Source: Malania oleifera
Lineage: Eukaryota; Streptophyta; Magnoliopsida; Santalales; Ximeniaceae
DNA: 64,000 bases
NCBI RefSeq assembly: GCF_029873635.1
Contig: NC_080423.1
Coordinates: 106,563,988 to 106,627,987, forward strand
Direction of reading: 5' to 3'
The notes beneath the pieces were generated by a model, which was given only the letters and a program-made list of their open reading frames with translations, made no database searches and was not told the origin of the DNA. This document shows, piece by piece, positions 23,001-36,000 of the stretch. A program made the translations under genes and the position numbers. How positions within the stretch are numbered: the first letter of the stretch is position 1; each line of letters starts with the position of its first letter.

Positions 23001-24450
23001 AATTATGCCGATCACTAAAAAAATATTTGAAAGTAAAATATGAGAAAAATAGAAGAAAAAAAAAATTCACTTTACTGTGCCGCATCGTAGTGAGACATCA
23101 TTGTGTAACAATTATTGTTAGTATACTTAAGCTACCTGACCTCCATCTACATAGACAGAAGGAAAAAAGAGATAGCGTGAGAGAATGTGATACAGCATGA
23201 CACATTAAGTATTCAACTGAATTTAATTAACTTACATTGAAAATTTGTTACAAATGAAAATCAGAAATAAAAAATTGAAAATAAAAACTAATAATTTGTT
23301 CATTCAAAATTTTAAAACTCAAAAAAATTTAAACTTAATTGAATGTGTGTTTATTATAAACTAAAAATTGTAGAAAAATGTCAAAGAATTAAACTATAAA
23401 ATTCTATAAAAATCAATTGCAATTATTCACTTAATTTTTGTATTATCACACTCAATTTTCAATAAACCAAGAACAATCTTTTACATGTATCTTAATTTTT
23501 TTTCATTTTAATTTATAACAAAAGACACTAAACTTTCACGAGGTTTCAAAAATCTCATAAACCTGTCATGAGATTTTAAAAATTTTATAAACTTCCTTTT
23601 ACAGTTAATTTTTTGGGACATTTATGCCCCTCAAAAAGTGTATATTTTTACCAAATATAAAAGAAGTTTATGTCTTTTTAACAAATTTCATAGGATTTTA
23701 AAAAATCTTAGGGAAAGTCTTCAAAATTTTCAAAACATTAGGTGATTTTTTTTTTGTCAAAGTTTAGAAAAAGCAAGTGCCTTTTTACATTGTAATTTAT
23801 AAAGTCAATTTTGAATATTAAAACATTATAACAACATATTACAAAACAACTACAAATTATTGAAGTGCAAAAGATATTGACCTTGGGGACAAAAATATTG
23901 GGATGTTTCCTGAGATTTTAAAAATTTTAAAACTTTTCTTAAGTTTTAAAAATCCTAAGGATCTTTCTTGAAATTTTTCAAAAAAATCAAACCTCCCCTT
24001 ATATTTCGTAATCTTTTGAGAGGAGATTTATGTGTTTTTAACAAATCTCTGGAAAAATTTGTGATATTTTTTAATTTCAGAGGAGGTTAATGAAAATTTT
24101 GATATGTGAACTTAGTGTTTTTATCTATTATTAAATTTAGTTTTTTAAACTTTATCCCTACAAATTAAAACTGGTAATAAAAAAAATACTAGTACTACAT
24201 ATAAGTAAAGGTATATATCATTTTTTTTTAATTTTAAATTTTTATCATAATAATTAAAAATTAACAATAAAAACATAATTAACCATTTTAAAATAATTTA
24301 TAATTAATTCTTTTTATTACATTTGTTATCATAAAAAAATAATAATAAAAACTATATCAAACAACCTTTTTAGATATAGAAGGAAGTTTCACGGGAAAGC
24401 GGTGAACTCTTCGGCCGTTGACGGATTGCAATGATTTGCCAGCTGCCACC
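20090..24450. other. AT-rich intergenic region between malate synthase and CDKG2
   Basis: No gene recognised. It holds scattered TGTTTGGAA-type repeat pieces (20.57 and 21.78 kb), a short GA tract near 21.07 kb, a MITE-like element at 21870-22155, and long AT-rich stretches from 23.2 to 24.4 kb. Short reading frames here have no family features. Confidence 0.6.
21870..22155. repeat. MITE-like element with GATGAGCAT ends
   Basis: The left end GATGAGCATTTAGTCGGTT and right end AATTATGCTCATC form terminal inverted repeats (GATGAGCAT and ATGCTCATC). The interior is a run of GGTTCGGTTAACTAAC-like phrases and their complements, about 286 bp in all. No transposase. A clear target duplication was not found, so the superfamily is open. 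Confidence 0.5.
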
Positions 24451-24454
24451 GAAA

Positions 24455-24490
24455 CACGTGATCAGCACGTGCATCCAGGACCAATATATA
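24455..24490 (+). promoter_or_regulatory. CDKG2 promoter: two G-boxes and a TATA-like box
   Basis: Two perfect CACGTG motifs at 24455-24460 and 24466-24471 are centred 11 bp apart, about one helical turn. They are followed by TATATA at 24485-24490. The G-box is bound by plant bZIP and bHLH factors. The coding start is about 435 bp downstream, and a GGTAAGG near 24630 suggests an intron in the 5' leader; both are inferences. Confidence 0.5.
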
Positions 24491-24923
24491 TGCACGATTG
24501 CTTTTACATCTTCCTTCGTATCCTCAAAACGCGTGATCGAAGTTTCAAGGCGATTCTCCCTACTGTCTGGCGAGATCTCCGTTCGTCGATCTTTCCTTCT
24601 ACCGCCGGCGATCGCTTGTCTACTCGTTGGTAAGGCCTTTTGCTTCTGCAATTCTTGCCGAAGCAGATAACGAAATCTTTCTACAGTTCCGTTCGAGTTC
24701 CCTATTTGTTGTCCAGTTTTTTTCTATTTTGTTCTTAATCGGTTCTGGTACGTGATCTCTGTATATCTAGGGTTTCAAATTGAATTTTATGTACTGGTAT
24801 ATTTTTGTTTTTCAAATCCTAAAAAAAAAAACGAAGATCGGGTGGAATTGTTGATTTCTAGGGTTAGAGTTTGTTCGGATTTGTTGATTAAGAAGTGTTG
24901 TTGTTGTTGTTGTTGTTGACTGC

Positions 24924-27900
24924 ATGGCGGCAGGGCGATGTGATGTGTTGAGGAGGGGGGATGATTGTAAGAATTACTTAAAAAAGGAGCATGGTTATTA
25001 TGGGGCCCGCGATCGTGGTTTTAGATTAGGTCGAGGCGGCCGTGACCAATTTATTGAATATAGGTCTGATGATACTGTTGCTTATGAATTAGGGCTTAGG
25101 GATTCTGAGGTTTCTAGGGTCGAGAATGAGCAGTCAAGTCGAGATAAGAAAAGGAAGTTCTCTCCAATTGTGTGGGACGGAGACAAGACGGAAGTGAGGG
25201 TTTCATCAAAGAATAGAATCATCACCCCGAGTTATAGTCAATCACAGAATGTTTCCTCTGATTCCAGAGTTCGACTTTATCCTGTTGCAGAAAACAAGCT
25301 TCGGGGATTGCAAATTTCACCAGTTGAATCTCCTGTGCCTCATGGGTCTGCGTGTAGTGCAGCTTTGGGGACCGGAGTTGGTTCTTCATCTCTGGTGTCT
25401 CAGGAGAGGTGTGGGGATAAAGAGCAAGTGGAAGAAGAGTGTGTGCGGGTGCACAACATCTCAACCTCACGATGGGCATCTGAGAATGATTCTCCAAGGG
25501 ATTTGTATCTTTCCAATGAAGAAGATATGCCCAAAAGGCAAGGAATGGTCTCTCATATGGGTTCTTCGAGTCCAGAGTGTGGAGAGTTTCTGAGAGAGGA
25601 CTCAAAGGGAGATAGAAGTAGATCATCAGAGTCTGATGAATGTTCTGAATTTGCATCAGACAAGAATGATTTTATGGAGATTGACAAGGAGCATGATGAA
25701 AATGCTGGCATTGACAATTTTTATTCCAGTTCTGATGATGACGACGACTACTATGGTGACAATGATGATGATGCAGAACCTGTAGGTCCAATGCAAGGAA
25801 GCATAAACATGCTACAGAGCTGTAGAAGTGTGTTTGAATATGAGAGATTAAATAAAATAAATGAAGGCACTTATGGTGTTGTGTATAAAGCCCGGGATAA
25901 GAAGACTGGGGAGACCATGGCTTTGAAGAAAGTTAAGATGGGGAGAGCTAGTGGAAGAGAAGGTTTTCCTATGTCATCTTTGAGGGAAATCAATATTCTT
26001 CTATCTTTTGATCACCCTTCAATTGTGGGTGTTAAAGAGGTGGTTACAGATGAATCTGATGGTGTTTTTATGGTGATGGACTACATGGAACATGATCTCA
26101 AGGGGGTGATGGAGAAGATGAAGCAGCCTTTTAGTACAAGCGAAGTTAAATGCTTGATGTTACAGCTGTTGGAAGGCGTTAAGTATCTTCATGACAATTG
26201 GGTGATTCATAGGGATTTAAAGACATCCAATATTCTTTTGAATAACAAGGGTGAATTGAAAATCTGTGACTTTGGTTTGTCTCGCCAGTATGGTAGCCCG
26301 CTGAAACCATATACTCCTTTGGTGGTTACATTGTGGTATAGGTGAGTTCCATTCTCCCTACATTTTCTGTTGTCTTCTCTTCTTTTTTCCATTGATTTTG
26401 TGCATTAACTACATAAAATTCTCTCCTTCCCCATTTTGTGATTTTCCTTTGCCTATGTCAAACTTATGGCTTTGGTTTATTTTTATTTATTTATTTATTT
26501 ATTTAAAATTTTGGTTCATATTTATTTATTTATTATTTATTTTTGGTGTTGTGATTACATTGTTAAGTAATAGCATTCTAAGCCATTTAAGTTGACATGA
26601 CTTCAGGTATCCTTTGGCTCGTGTATGAATGTTTTAATCTTGCTGAAAACATGATAAACTGGATGCAGTGCTGGCAAGACAATATTTGAATCTTCTGGAA
26701 GTTGCAATTGTTTTTAGCAAACTGTACGATTCAAGTATTATTTATGCCTGTTAGTAAATGCTAACAAGCACATTCATTAGTACCTTGATCTGATAGAAGT
26801 TTGTTCAAACCTTGGTCTCGCTTGTAGTCCAAGTTTTCTCCCACGTGTAGTACCAAGTGTAGAGAGAGATGTTATATGACATGTTATGTGTGAATTCCTT
26901 GCACAATATTTTTATTATTATTTTTTAAAAAATTTTTTGATAGGAAATTCCGTAGGTATTGTTGAACTTAATGATTGTACTCATTTGTTGTTTACTTTTC
27001 TGTATATTGTGGCACTACCCAGTGCATGGTTGGCAGAACTACTTTTCTTAATGGCCAGACTTGTTAGCACATTGTTTCTCTCTTGAAATTAGCATCATTG
27101 AGTTGTTTATAATTACTGTATTTAACTCTCTGTTTGCCATTGTTGTTGTTAGGAGGGCAGTTGTTGGGCAAAAGGTTTCATTGGCTGTGTTTTCTGTTAT
27201 TTTATTTTGCTGGACTTAAAATTTGTGACAATTGGCTTTTAGTTGTCCCATTTCTCATATTTTCTAGTTGTACCATTTTGTTAATTTTGCACATAATCAT
27301 GTTTGATCTCTTTGCCATGTATACATGGTGGTCTGATTGTTTAATAATTCATTGGTCTTGTCATGTCCTCTACATTCTTTGGTTTAAATTATTAACAATT
27401 GAAGTTCATTTTAATTAGGTTTCTCTACATTTTATTGGATCAATACTGTATTACTTGCTAAGCGTTATTGTGTGCATGCGCGCTTCAGGGCACCTGAACT
27501 ATTGCTGGGGGAAAAACAATATTCAACGGCAATTGACATGTGGTCGGTGGGTTGCATAATGGCTGAATTATTATTGAAGGAGCCATTATTCAAGGGTGAA
27601 ACTGAAGTTGATCAGCTTCGTAAGGTAGTTATTGTTTTCCTGTTGAGCTTGTTTGGATAACTGGTTCTTCAGTCTTTTCAAGAATGCATTTTCCTCCAAA
27701 CAATTGCAGATTTACAGAACTCTTGGCTCACCAAATGAGGCAATATGGCCAGGCTTTTATGAACTCCCTGGTGCCAAAGCTAATTTTTTCAATCAACCGT
27801 AAGTATACCATTTATTTATCTGTTATTTATTTTTTAAATGGAATAAAAAGCAACTGTTTTTTTCCCAATGATATTGGTTCTGGGTCAACATGTGGGGCTT

Positions 27901-28467
27901 TAGTTGATTATCTCAGAATGCTGTGCGTAACATGCTTAGTAATCATGGCTTTATGTATTTTCAGGTATAATATGTTGCGTAAGGTATTTCCTGCTGCATC
28001 TTTCACAGGATCTCCAGTTCTCTCTGATTCAGGATTTGACTTGTTGAGCAAACTCCTAACATATGACCCTGATAAGGTAAAATTCTACATTGAACTGTGA
28101 ATTATGATTTTGCATCAACTAAGAGCTTCTCGTTTAATTTTTTTTAATTTCTGATGAAAAATTATTTCTTATGCAGCGAATAACAGCTGAAGCTGCTCTT
28201 AATCATATCTGGTTCCATGAGGTCCCTCTTCCCAAGTCTAAAGATTTCATGCCTACTTTTCCTGTACAACATGCTCAAGACAGGTATCTTGACCACGTAA
28301 ATATGAAATACTGACAGCCTGGAAAATTTAGAGCAATGATCTCTACTTGCCATACTTCTCTTCAACATTTTGTTTGCTCAATTATTAGGCCTTCACAAAG
28401 ATCAGTGAAGAGCCCGGATCCTTTATTGAAGACAGGCAGAGGAAGGAGCTGTGGCGAGGGTTTCTAG
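24924..28467 (+). CDS. CDKG2: Cyclin-dependent kinase G2-like (CDK11/PITSLRE family)
   Basis: Ser/Thr kinase of the plant CDKG group, linked in known members to cyclin L, splicing control and meiotic pairing. Six exons: 24924-26341, 27489-27624, 27710-27798, 27965-28076, 28177-28283 and 28389-28467, GT-AG with matching phases, 646 aa. Residues 1-300 are charged and Ser-rich, with an Asp run near 270-283. The kinase domain is at about 305-598: NEGTYG glycine loop, Lys335, cyclin-binding helix PMSSLRE (349-355), HRDLK with Asp431, DFG at 449-451, APE at 474-476. All catalytic residues are present, and [15 protein letters not shown] favours G2 over G1. The ATG at 24924 opens MAAGR, as in the family, after a GTT repeat in the leader. 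Oddity: after KSPDPL the frame leaves the family consensus and stops at 28467, while the frame read from 28389 stays open to a TAA at 28488-28490 and carries the expected tail ([14 protein letters not shown]). Confidence 0.95.
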
Positions 28468-28490
28468 GCAGTGATAATTTCCTTGGTTAA

Positions 28491-31400
28491 GAAAGAGACA
28501 TTATGATCTTGGGGTTCTGGTTTTTTTTACTACTTTTGACAGTATATCAAGAACAGAGGTGAGACATTGTTTGTGTGCAAAGTTGCAAAACCATCTGTGA
28601 GATATTAATGTTGTTCCTTGGCAGGCACATAAATGGTGTGCTTGCACAGATCATTGTCCAGTTGGCGAGGTTGATTTGCTGGCTATGTCAATATGTAATT
28701 TTTATCGATCATAACAGTCTTTTGCTCTTCTTGCTGCAAGGTGGGGGTATTATGATATGACAATTTGATCTCTTTTTTTTTTTTTGGCCCTTAAGGGTTT
28801 TCACCTTTAAATCTGTTCCAGATGAAACTCTGTAAATCTGTGTAAATTTGTCCCATTTCAATTCCAAATGTTGTTTTTAGGCTCTTGCACATAATGTATC
28901 TGTATTTCTCTTTCAGTTATTCATGAACTTCTTTTAATTTGCATATTTGAACTTTGTTTGCGAGAGACCACTGGTATAAGGTGAAGCAAGGGACACTGTT
29001 TGCCTTTATGGCCAAAGGAAGGAAAAGGTTACGTGTTGTAAGGTATTTTTTTTTTTTTGCTGGTCTTATGTTTGCGTGAATGTGAGCATCGCAGTTTCCC
29101 TCATGTGAGACATCTTATGGTTCAAAAATGATGTAGAATTTATTTTATTTCTTCTTAAACTCTTTGGTGCTTTTAAAATGATGTGTATCTTTTGCATTAT
29201 CTAACAAGCACGCATATATATATTTTGGGATGTAATGGGAAGAAAGCTAGCAAATTTAGACATTTCTATTGGCATTATGTGTTATGGAGAAGGATTTTAT
29301 CACTTCTATATTGGTGGAATGGTGCGATCTCCTGAATAATTCATTTGGGTTTGCAACTTGCGTGGAGCAAATTTTCAATTTAAGTTCTCTTTTGTCATTT
29401 TTCCGTTATGTGGTCAATGTGATTGTTTGTTTGATACTTGAGATATGGCTTGTCTTGTTTTCTTCTATATTGGTGTAAACAACCAGTCTAATGAACTTTA
29501 GTCTCATTAACTTCTGTTTTATCTTTTTTGTTGGGTAGAAAAAGGATATGTTCTAGAGAAATGAAACTTGCTGTTTTCTTGTTTTTGGTTCAAGATTGTG
29601 CGGTGTAAAGAGTAGTGTGCAACTTCTTAATACATAATTTATTCTGTACAGCCACCTATTTTGACTGTTAAGGGCCTACTCGTACAACCATTATGCATTT
29701 ATGACATATCATTTCTTGTTCTCGTATTTATATATTTTTTATTCATCTCACCATCGTCTAGACACTTGTGCTTACCGTATGAAGTTAAAAAGTTTCAGAT
29801 TTTCAATCTCTGTGGGTAACAATGGGTTATCAACGCCACATCTAATAGAAATTGGCAAGCACTCAACTGGTATGTCAGTGCTCAGAAGGTTTTCCTCCCT
29901 CTTATTTGGTTGTTGTTTAAACCTTGATAATTTATTTGCATTTTCAGTTTAATATCTTATCACAATTTAAGATTTGTTTCCAACACTGAATAACTGTATA
30001 TGCCATCCCGAATCCTATTTCAAATGGCAATCATAGAGTAAGATTTTTTTTTTTCTTTTTTTTTGGTATTTTTTATCGGTAGACTAAGAAAGTGAAGGCT
30101 ATTGTCTGATGCACTGGGGACTTAGTAGTATGTTTTATCCCGGTTTTGTCTGGATGATGTTGAACACCACCTATAATATCTCTATTGGTTTGGCCCTTGG
30201 GACAAACTTCTCAGCTGGTGGTTTCAAGAAAAAATGGAACATTGTAGCATCATCCCATGCATGCTTCTTCAGTGGTCCGTTCTATCTTGAAGCTCCCTCC
30301 CTATTTAAGAATTCTACCAACCCCTGATTTCTCTAACGGCTCAATTTTTCTTGGACTTGCGTACTTCTGATGAGCATGAGGTGGAAGAAAGAAAACGATG
30401 TTGAATGGATCGGGGACGATGCACAGGATAAAAGCTGCTGCTTCATCCATCAGTGTAATAATTTTTGTACGAAAGTTGGAAATTTGTAAATGTTAGGTGT
30501 AATCAATCTGCCGCCTTTGTTATTTACATGGATTGCAATGTAGATGTTTATTACAGTGGTTGCAGGCGGCAGAATGTTGAAACTTTGTTCAGTTGTGAGT
30601 CGTCTTCTATTAATTGTCATTTACGTGGAGTTTAAAATGGGATGGATTTTGATCATGAAGTCTAGGGAATTTGAAAAGGAATGATATTTGCATGAAGCTC
30701 TTATAGTTCGATTACACCCATCATTTGTGTACTCGTGAAACTGGTTGGTTCCCCCCCCCCCTTTTGAGTCATTAGTCTTTAGTTCGATTTTTATTTTTTA
30801 AATTGGAAACTAGGTTAATTCGGTTTGGTCATTGATTTTACATGATATAGTACTTTTGGAGTCATCTAAATTAATGAATTTTTATAATGTTTTGGGTATA
30901 TTTTAGTCTTTTCTTCTGAATTTTAAAGAAATTTAAGTTCTTATGATGTGTTTTAAAAAATTTATCGAATTATTATATTTTTCAGAATTTTATTATTTTA
31001 AAATAATTTTTAGAATCTTTTGATGATATTTTAACTTTTGTGCTTTTTATGGATTTTAAAATTTTGGAGTTTTTTATGAACATTTTTTGATTTTATGTAT
31101 CTTATTGAATTTCCTGACTATTTAATTTTTAGATTTTTATGATATTTAGGATATTTTAAAATTTATGATTTTTTTTGTGTGATTTGTTTATGGAATATTA
31201 ACATTTTATACCAATTTTAAATTTTTTTTGACATTTTTATGGAATTTTTGGGAACTTCTAATGTTCATAGAATTTTTTTAAATTTCTTGTAAAATTGAGG
31301 AATTTGGGATTTCTTTTTGAATGTCTATAATAATATTATTGTAGGCATTAACTCATCTTATGGTATGAAAATTTATTTATCTTAAATGTTTGGTATTTTA

Positions 31401-33068
31401 CCTTCAAAATATTAGGATGTTTTGCTCACAAATTGATACAATATCCACAATTTTACATAATATAAGAATTGCTTTTTTTTTTTTTTATAAATTTGTTGTC
31501 AATCAAAAGACACATTTTTTTTATCCACAATGTGATTTATACTATTCATATTTTTACTTATAATACATTACTTTCCTATGCATGTTGGCATTCATACATT
31601 ATAGTTTGTAAGCACTGGTGCGATTTATTTTTTGGTTCTTTGTTAAAGGAAATTTTATAAAATAGATTGGAATGTGAATAGTGTGATTACAGGATCCATT
31701 AATAAATTTACTCTTTATGGGGAGTAGATTCTTTTATTTGAAGTTCTCTTTTATACCCAAGAAAAAGAAAAGGTAGGAAACATAAACTCATGATTGAGTT
31801 TTTTAATATTTTGGGTTTTCAATTTTTATTTCTATTATTAATTTTTTCAAATGAATAACTCCATTTGAAAGGACTGGATTATGTTTCAAAAAAATGATCA
31901 AGCGGTCCTACTACATTGGACAGCTGGTTTCAGTAATTTTGATTGTTTTACAAGTTCAAAAAATGTTAAAAAACTATCTGCAACGAAAATAAAGAATACA
32001 ATGTGAGTTGGGTTTCTCTTATCATCACTTTAATTTCAATGGTTGGGTTGCACAACATTCTTGGCAAATGTATATAGTACAACCTATTATAGAACGTGAC
32101 CTCGTGATGAAACGAAGTAATGTGGGACAGTTTTATTAGATAAAGTAGTGTGGTCCTACATTACTTTACCCAATCAAACTTTGTCTGCACTTTTTAAATA
32201 GTTCATCACGGGTGACATTGTGCTTGGGTGTCTGCTTCTTCCCTCTGTTCTGTCCACTCAACAACTAAACAGAGATGGCATGGTAAGTCATCGCGGAGAA
32301 CACCAACCAAGCAATAGAACTACGTCTTTGTTGGCAACAGCGCCACCTGCTCCGGTTCCATGGCCACCAGCACCGCCTGCAGCCATTCCTACGCTGAACA
32401 GTGGAGAGGGATAGCAACACTGGCAAAAATCTCCTTCTTCGGTGTGTTCTAGTGTAGGGGTGACAGTAGAGAGCAGGCGCCCATGATTGCTCCTCAAATA
32501 TTGAATCCTTGATGGTAGCAAAAACAAGTTCCAACCTGTTTAGAAGTCGAAAAAAATTTTTAAGGAAAGGAAAATATGAAGGTTCATCACGTTTGTAGGT
32601 TACACTTTTCAAGAGGTTTCAAATTTTGGAACAATATTCATGAAAACAAATACAGCTTGCATTTCTCACTCAATTGTCATTGGCATCAATTCATAATGGA
32701 ATGAACAAGGCAAAAAATTTTAGGAAGCAACAACAAACATTTACAAAAATTTTATCATTGGTTTCTAACAATGAAAATGGCTCAACCTATTCTTAGCATT
32801 ATTGCTCAGTGTGACAAGTAAATGTTTTTGGTATAATTGATCTCAAGTCATTCTATAGTCCACAGAAGTGTGTACAAGCTGGTTACCCCTCAACATTAAT
32901 ATTACAATGATACAAACCTACTGAAGATTGCAGACATATGAAGCCAAATCGTACTGCAAAAATCATAACTCCACAGCTGATGCTGACACTCTCGCCCTCA
33001 ACAAAAAATAGGGTGGAGGGAGGTTTTTGCATTTTTTGTTCTCGTTTATTCACCTATAATTGAATATG
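28491..33068. other. CDKG2 3' region and intergenic DNA
   Basis: The first part should be the CDKG2 3' untranslated region. Beyond it the sequence is T-rich and AT-rich (30.7-32.2 kb), with no recognisable gene. Short frames near 30.1, 30.37 and 32.2 kb show no known domain or conserved pattern. CDKG2 and the DUF3537 gene converge here. A TTTATT (AATAAA on the minus strand) at 33045-33050 sits just after the DUF3537 stop. Confidence 0.55.
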
Positions 33069-36000
33069 TCAATTTGTGGTGAAACTTATAGTCTTCCCCA
33101 GTACAAAAAGAACCAGTGAGAGCTCCACAAAAAAAATTGTGTTAATGAGTGCTCGATCGACCGTCCATCCGAAAATGGTAGCTCCGCGAGGGTTTGACTG
33201 CAAATACATAACTGCAGAGAAAACCTGAATTCAGAAAATGGATTATAAACATGGAAGCGAAAAATAAAAAAGTAATTATGCAGTTTGAAATAGAAACGGT
33301 GGTCTGTGTTCTTCATGACTTGCATGGCTATTGAAAAAGATAAACAAAAGGAAATTTGTTGTAATGAGTGTTAGGTAAAAGCCAATCAATTAAGTATACA
33401 TTTTAAATTTTTTACATATTATATTTAGTTAATAAAAACAAGCTAATTATTCATGTCATCCAAATGCATTCTCTATCACACGAATAAGATTTTAAACATA
33501 GGTTGAGAAGATAAATTTATGAGGAAATTAAGAACATGAGACTTACACTTGTTGGGTTTTGTGGAGCCTAGTTGTGTTCGATTTGGATGATGACCCGACC
33601 TTTATTTAATGAGAGATTTCTAAGGCTTAGTCCATGGAGCGAAGGATATAAAATCGTCGTTATGATGATTAGCGTTGATCAACCGTCACACTTCGCAAGA
33701 GAGCGAGAGAGTATTGTACCGCCGCACTCTCTGTATTGTCTTCTTGATAATAGTGAAATCTCTGCAACTTCGTGGACGTAAGCAAAATTGCCGAACCACA
33801 TAAATATTGTCTTGTGTTGATTTTTTTTTCTTCGACGTGTATTCTTTCTCTATTTTATTTCTCACGGGTTTCAGGAATTTGTTGTTAATTCCCAACAACT
33901 GGTATCAGAGTCAGTTTTAGGTTCGAGTGGGAGCAATGGCAGAGGAAGCAGGAAAGACGTCTAGAATAGAAAAGTTCGACAGCACAGACTTTGGATTCTA
34001 GAGGATGCAAATCAAGGATTATCTCTATGGGAAGAAGCTGCATCTGCCACTTCTAGGAGAGAAACCTGCGACTATGAAGGACAAGGAATGGACTCTCCTT
34101 GATAAACAGGTACTGGGAGTTATCAAATTAACTCTGTCTAGGTCTGTTACACACAACGTTGTAAATGAGAAGACCACAGCAGATCTGATGAAGGCTTTTT
34201 CTGGTATGTATGAAAAACCGTCAGCAAATAACAAGGTACATCTGATAAAAAACTGTTTAATTTGAAGATGACTAAGAATGCATCAATAGCACAACATCTG
34301 AATGAGTTTAACACTATCACAAATCAATTGTCGTCTATATAAATTGATTTTGATGATGAGATTTGTGCATTGATAGTTTTGGCTTCTTTGCCGAACAGTT
34401 GGGAGGCAATGAGGATGGTTGTAAGCAACTCCACAAGAAAAGAAAAACTAAAGTATAATGACATACGAGATTTAGTTTTAGCTGAGGAGATTCGCAGAAG
34501 AGATGCAGGTGAAACCTGAAGATCTAGTTCTGCAGATCGGGGCAGAGGTAATAACCGAAATTCATATCAAAGTAGATCAAAATCTAGAAATTCTAATCGA
34601 AATAGAAGTAAATCTAGATCTGGCCAAAAAGGCCAATGCTGAAACTATGGGAAAACAGGTCACTTTAGAAGGCAATGCAAAAGTCTTAAGAAGAAAAATG
34701 AGGATGATTCAGCTAATGCTGTAACAGAAGAGGTACAGGATGCATTACTTCTTGCAGTAGACAATCCACTTGATGATTGAGTTTTGGATTCAGGAGTTTC
34801 GTTTCATATCACTTCACACCACGAAATCATACAGAACTATGTTGCAGGTGATTTTGGCAAGGTGTATTTGGCTGATGGTACAACCTTGGATGTTGTGGGT
34901 GTGGGAAACGTCCAGATGTCGTTGCCCAATAGGTCTGTTTGGTTACTGGAGAAGGTACGACATATTCCTGACCTGAGAAGTAATCTGATTTCTGTCGAAC
35001 AACTTGATGATGAAGGGCATGCAATGTTGTTTGCTAGTGGTACTTGAAAGGTTACAAAGGGAGCCAGACTATTGGCTCATGGAAAGAAGTTTGGTACTCT
35101 ATACATAACCTCAAATCCAAGAGACATAATTGCAGTTGCTGAAGCAAGTACGGATACAAGCTTATGGCACCACAGACTTGGTCATATGAGTGAGAAAGGA
35201 ATGAAGATGCTGCTGTTAAAAGAGAAACAACCAAAATTGAAGTCCGTTGATTTTGACTTGTGTAAAAGCTGCATCTTAGGAAAGCAAAAAAGGGCGAGTT
35301 TCTTGAAAACTGGCAGGACACCGAAGGTTGAAAAATTGAAGTTAGTGCACACTGATTTGTGGGGGACTTCTCCCGTTGCATCCCTTGGAGGTTCAAGGTA
35401 CTATGTTACTTTCATTGATGACTCAACCAGAAAGGTATGAGTTTATTTTCTAAAAAATAAATCTGATGTATTTGAAACTTTTAAGAAGTGGAAGGTTATG
35501 GTTGAGACAAAGACAGGTTTGAAAGTAAAATTTTTGAGGTCAGACAATAGAGGAGAGTACATAGATGTAGGGTTCAGAGAGTATCGTACTGCACATGGAA
35601 TCAGAATGGAGAAGACCATTCCTAGGACACCACAGCAAAATGATGTGGCTGAGCGCATGAACAGAACTCTCAATGAGCATGCTAGGAGTATGAGCTTGCA
35701 TGCTGGATTACCAAAAACTTTTTGGGCTGATGCTGTTAGTACTACAACTTACCTGATAAACCGAGGACCTTCAGTTTCCATGGAGTTCAAACTTCCTGAA
35801 GAGGTTTGGAGTCATAAAGAGATAAAGTTTTCTTAATTAAAAGTTTTTGGTTTTGTTTCTTATGTTCATATTGATTCTGATGCTCGTAATAAACTTGATG
35901 CAAAGTCTAAAATATGTTATTTCATTGGCTATAGTGATGAGAAATTTGGCTATCGGTTTTGGGATGAACAAAACAGGAAAATCATCAGAAGTAGAAATGT

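Noticed and set aside
30370-30490. A short frame with WIGDDAQDKSCC
   Set aside because: About 37 aa, no family recognised, and no supporting exon structure; likely chance in an untranslated or intergenic region.
32220-32414. A 64-aa Pro/Ala-rich frame
   Set aside because: No conserved pattern, no splice context, short, and composition explains its openness.
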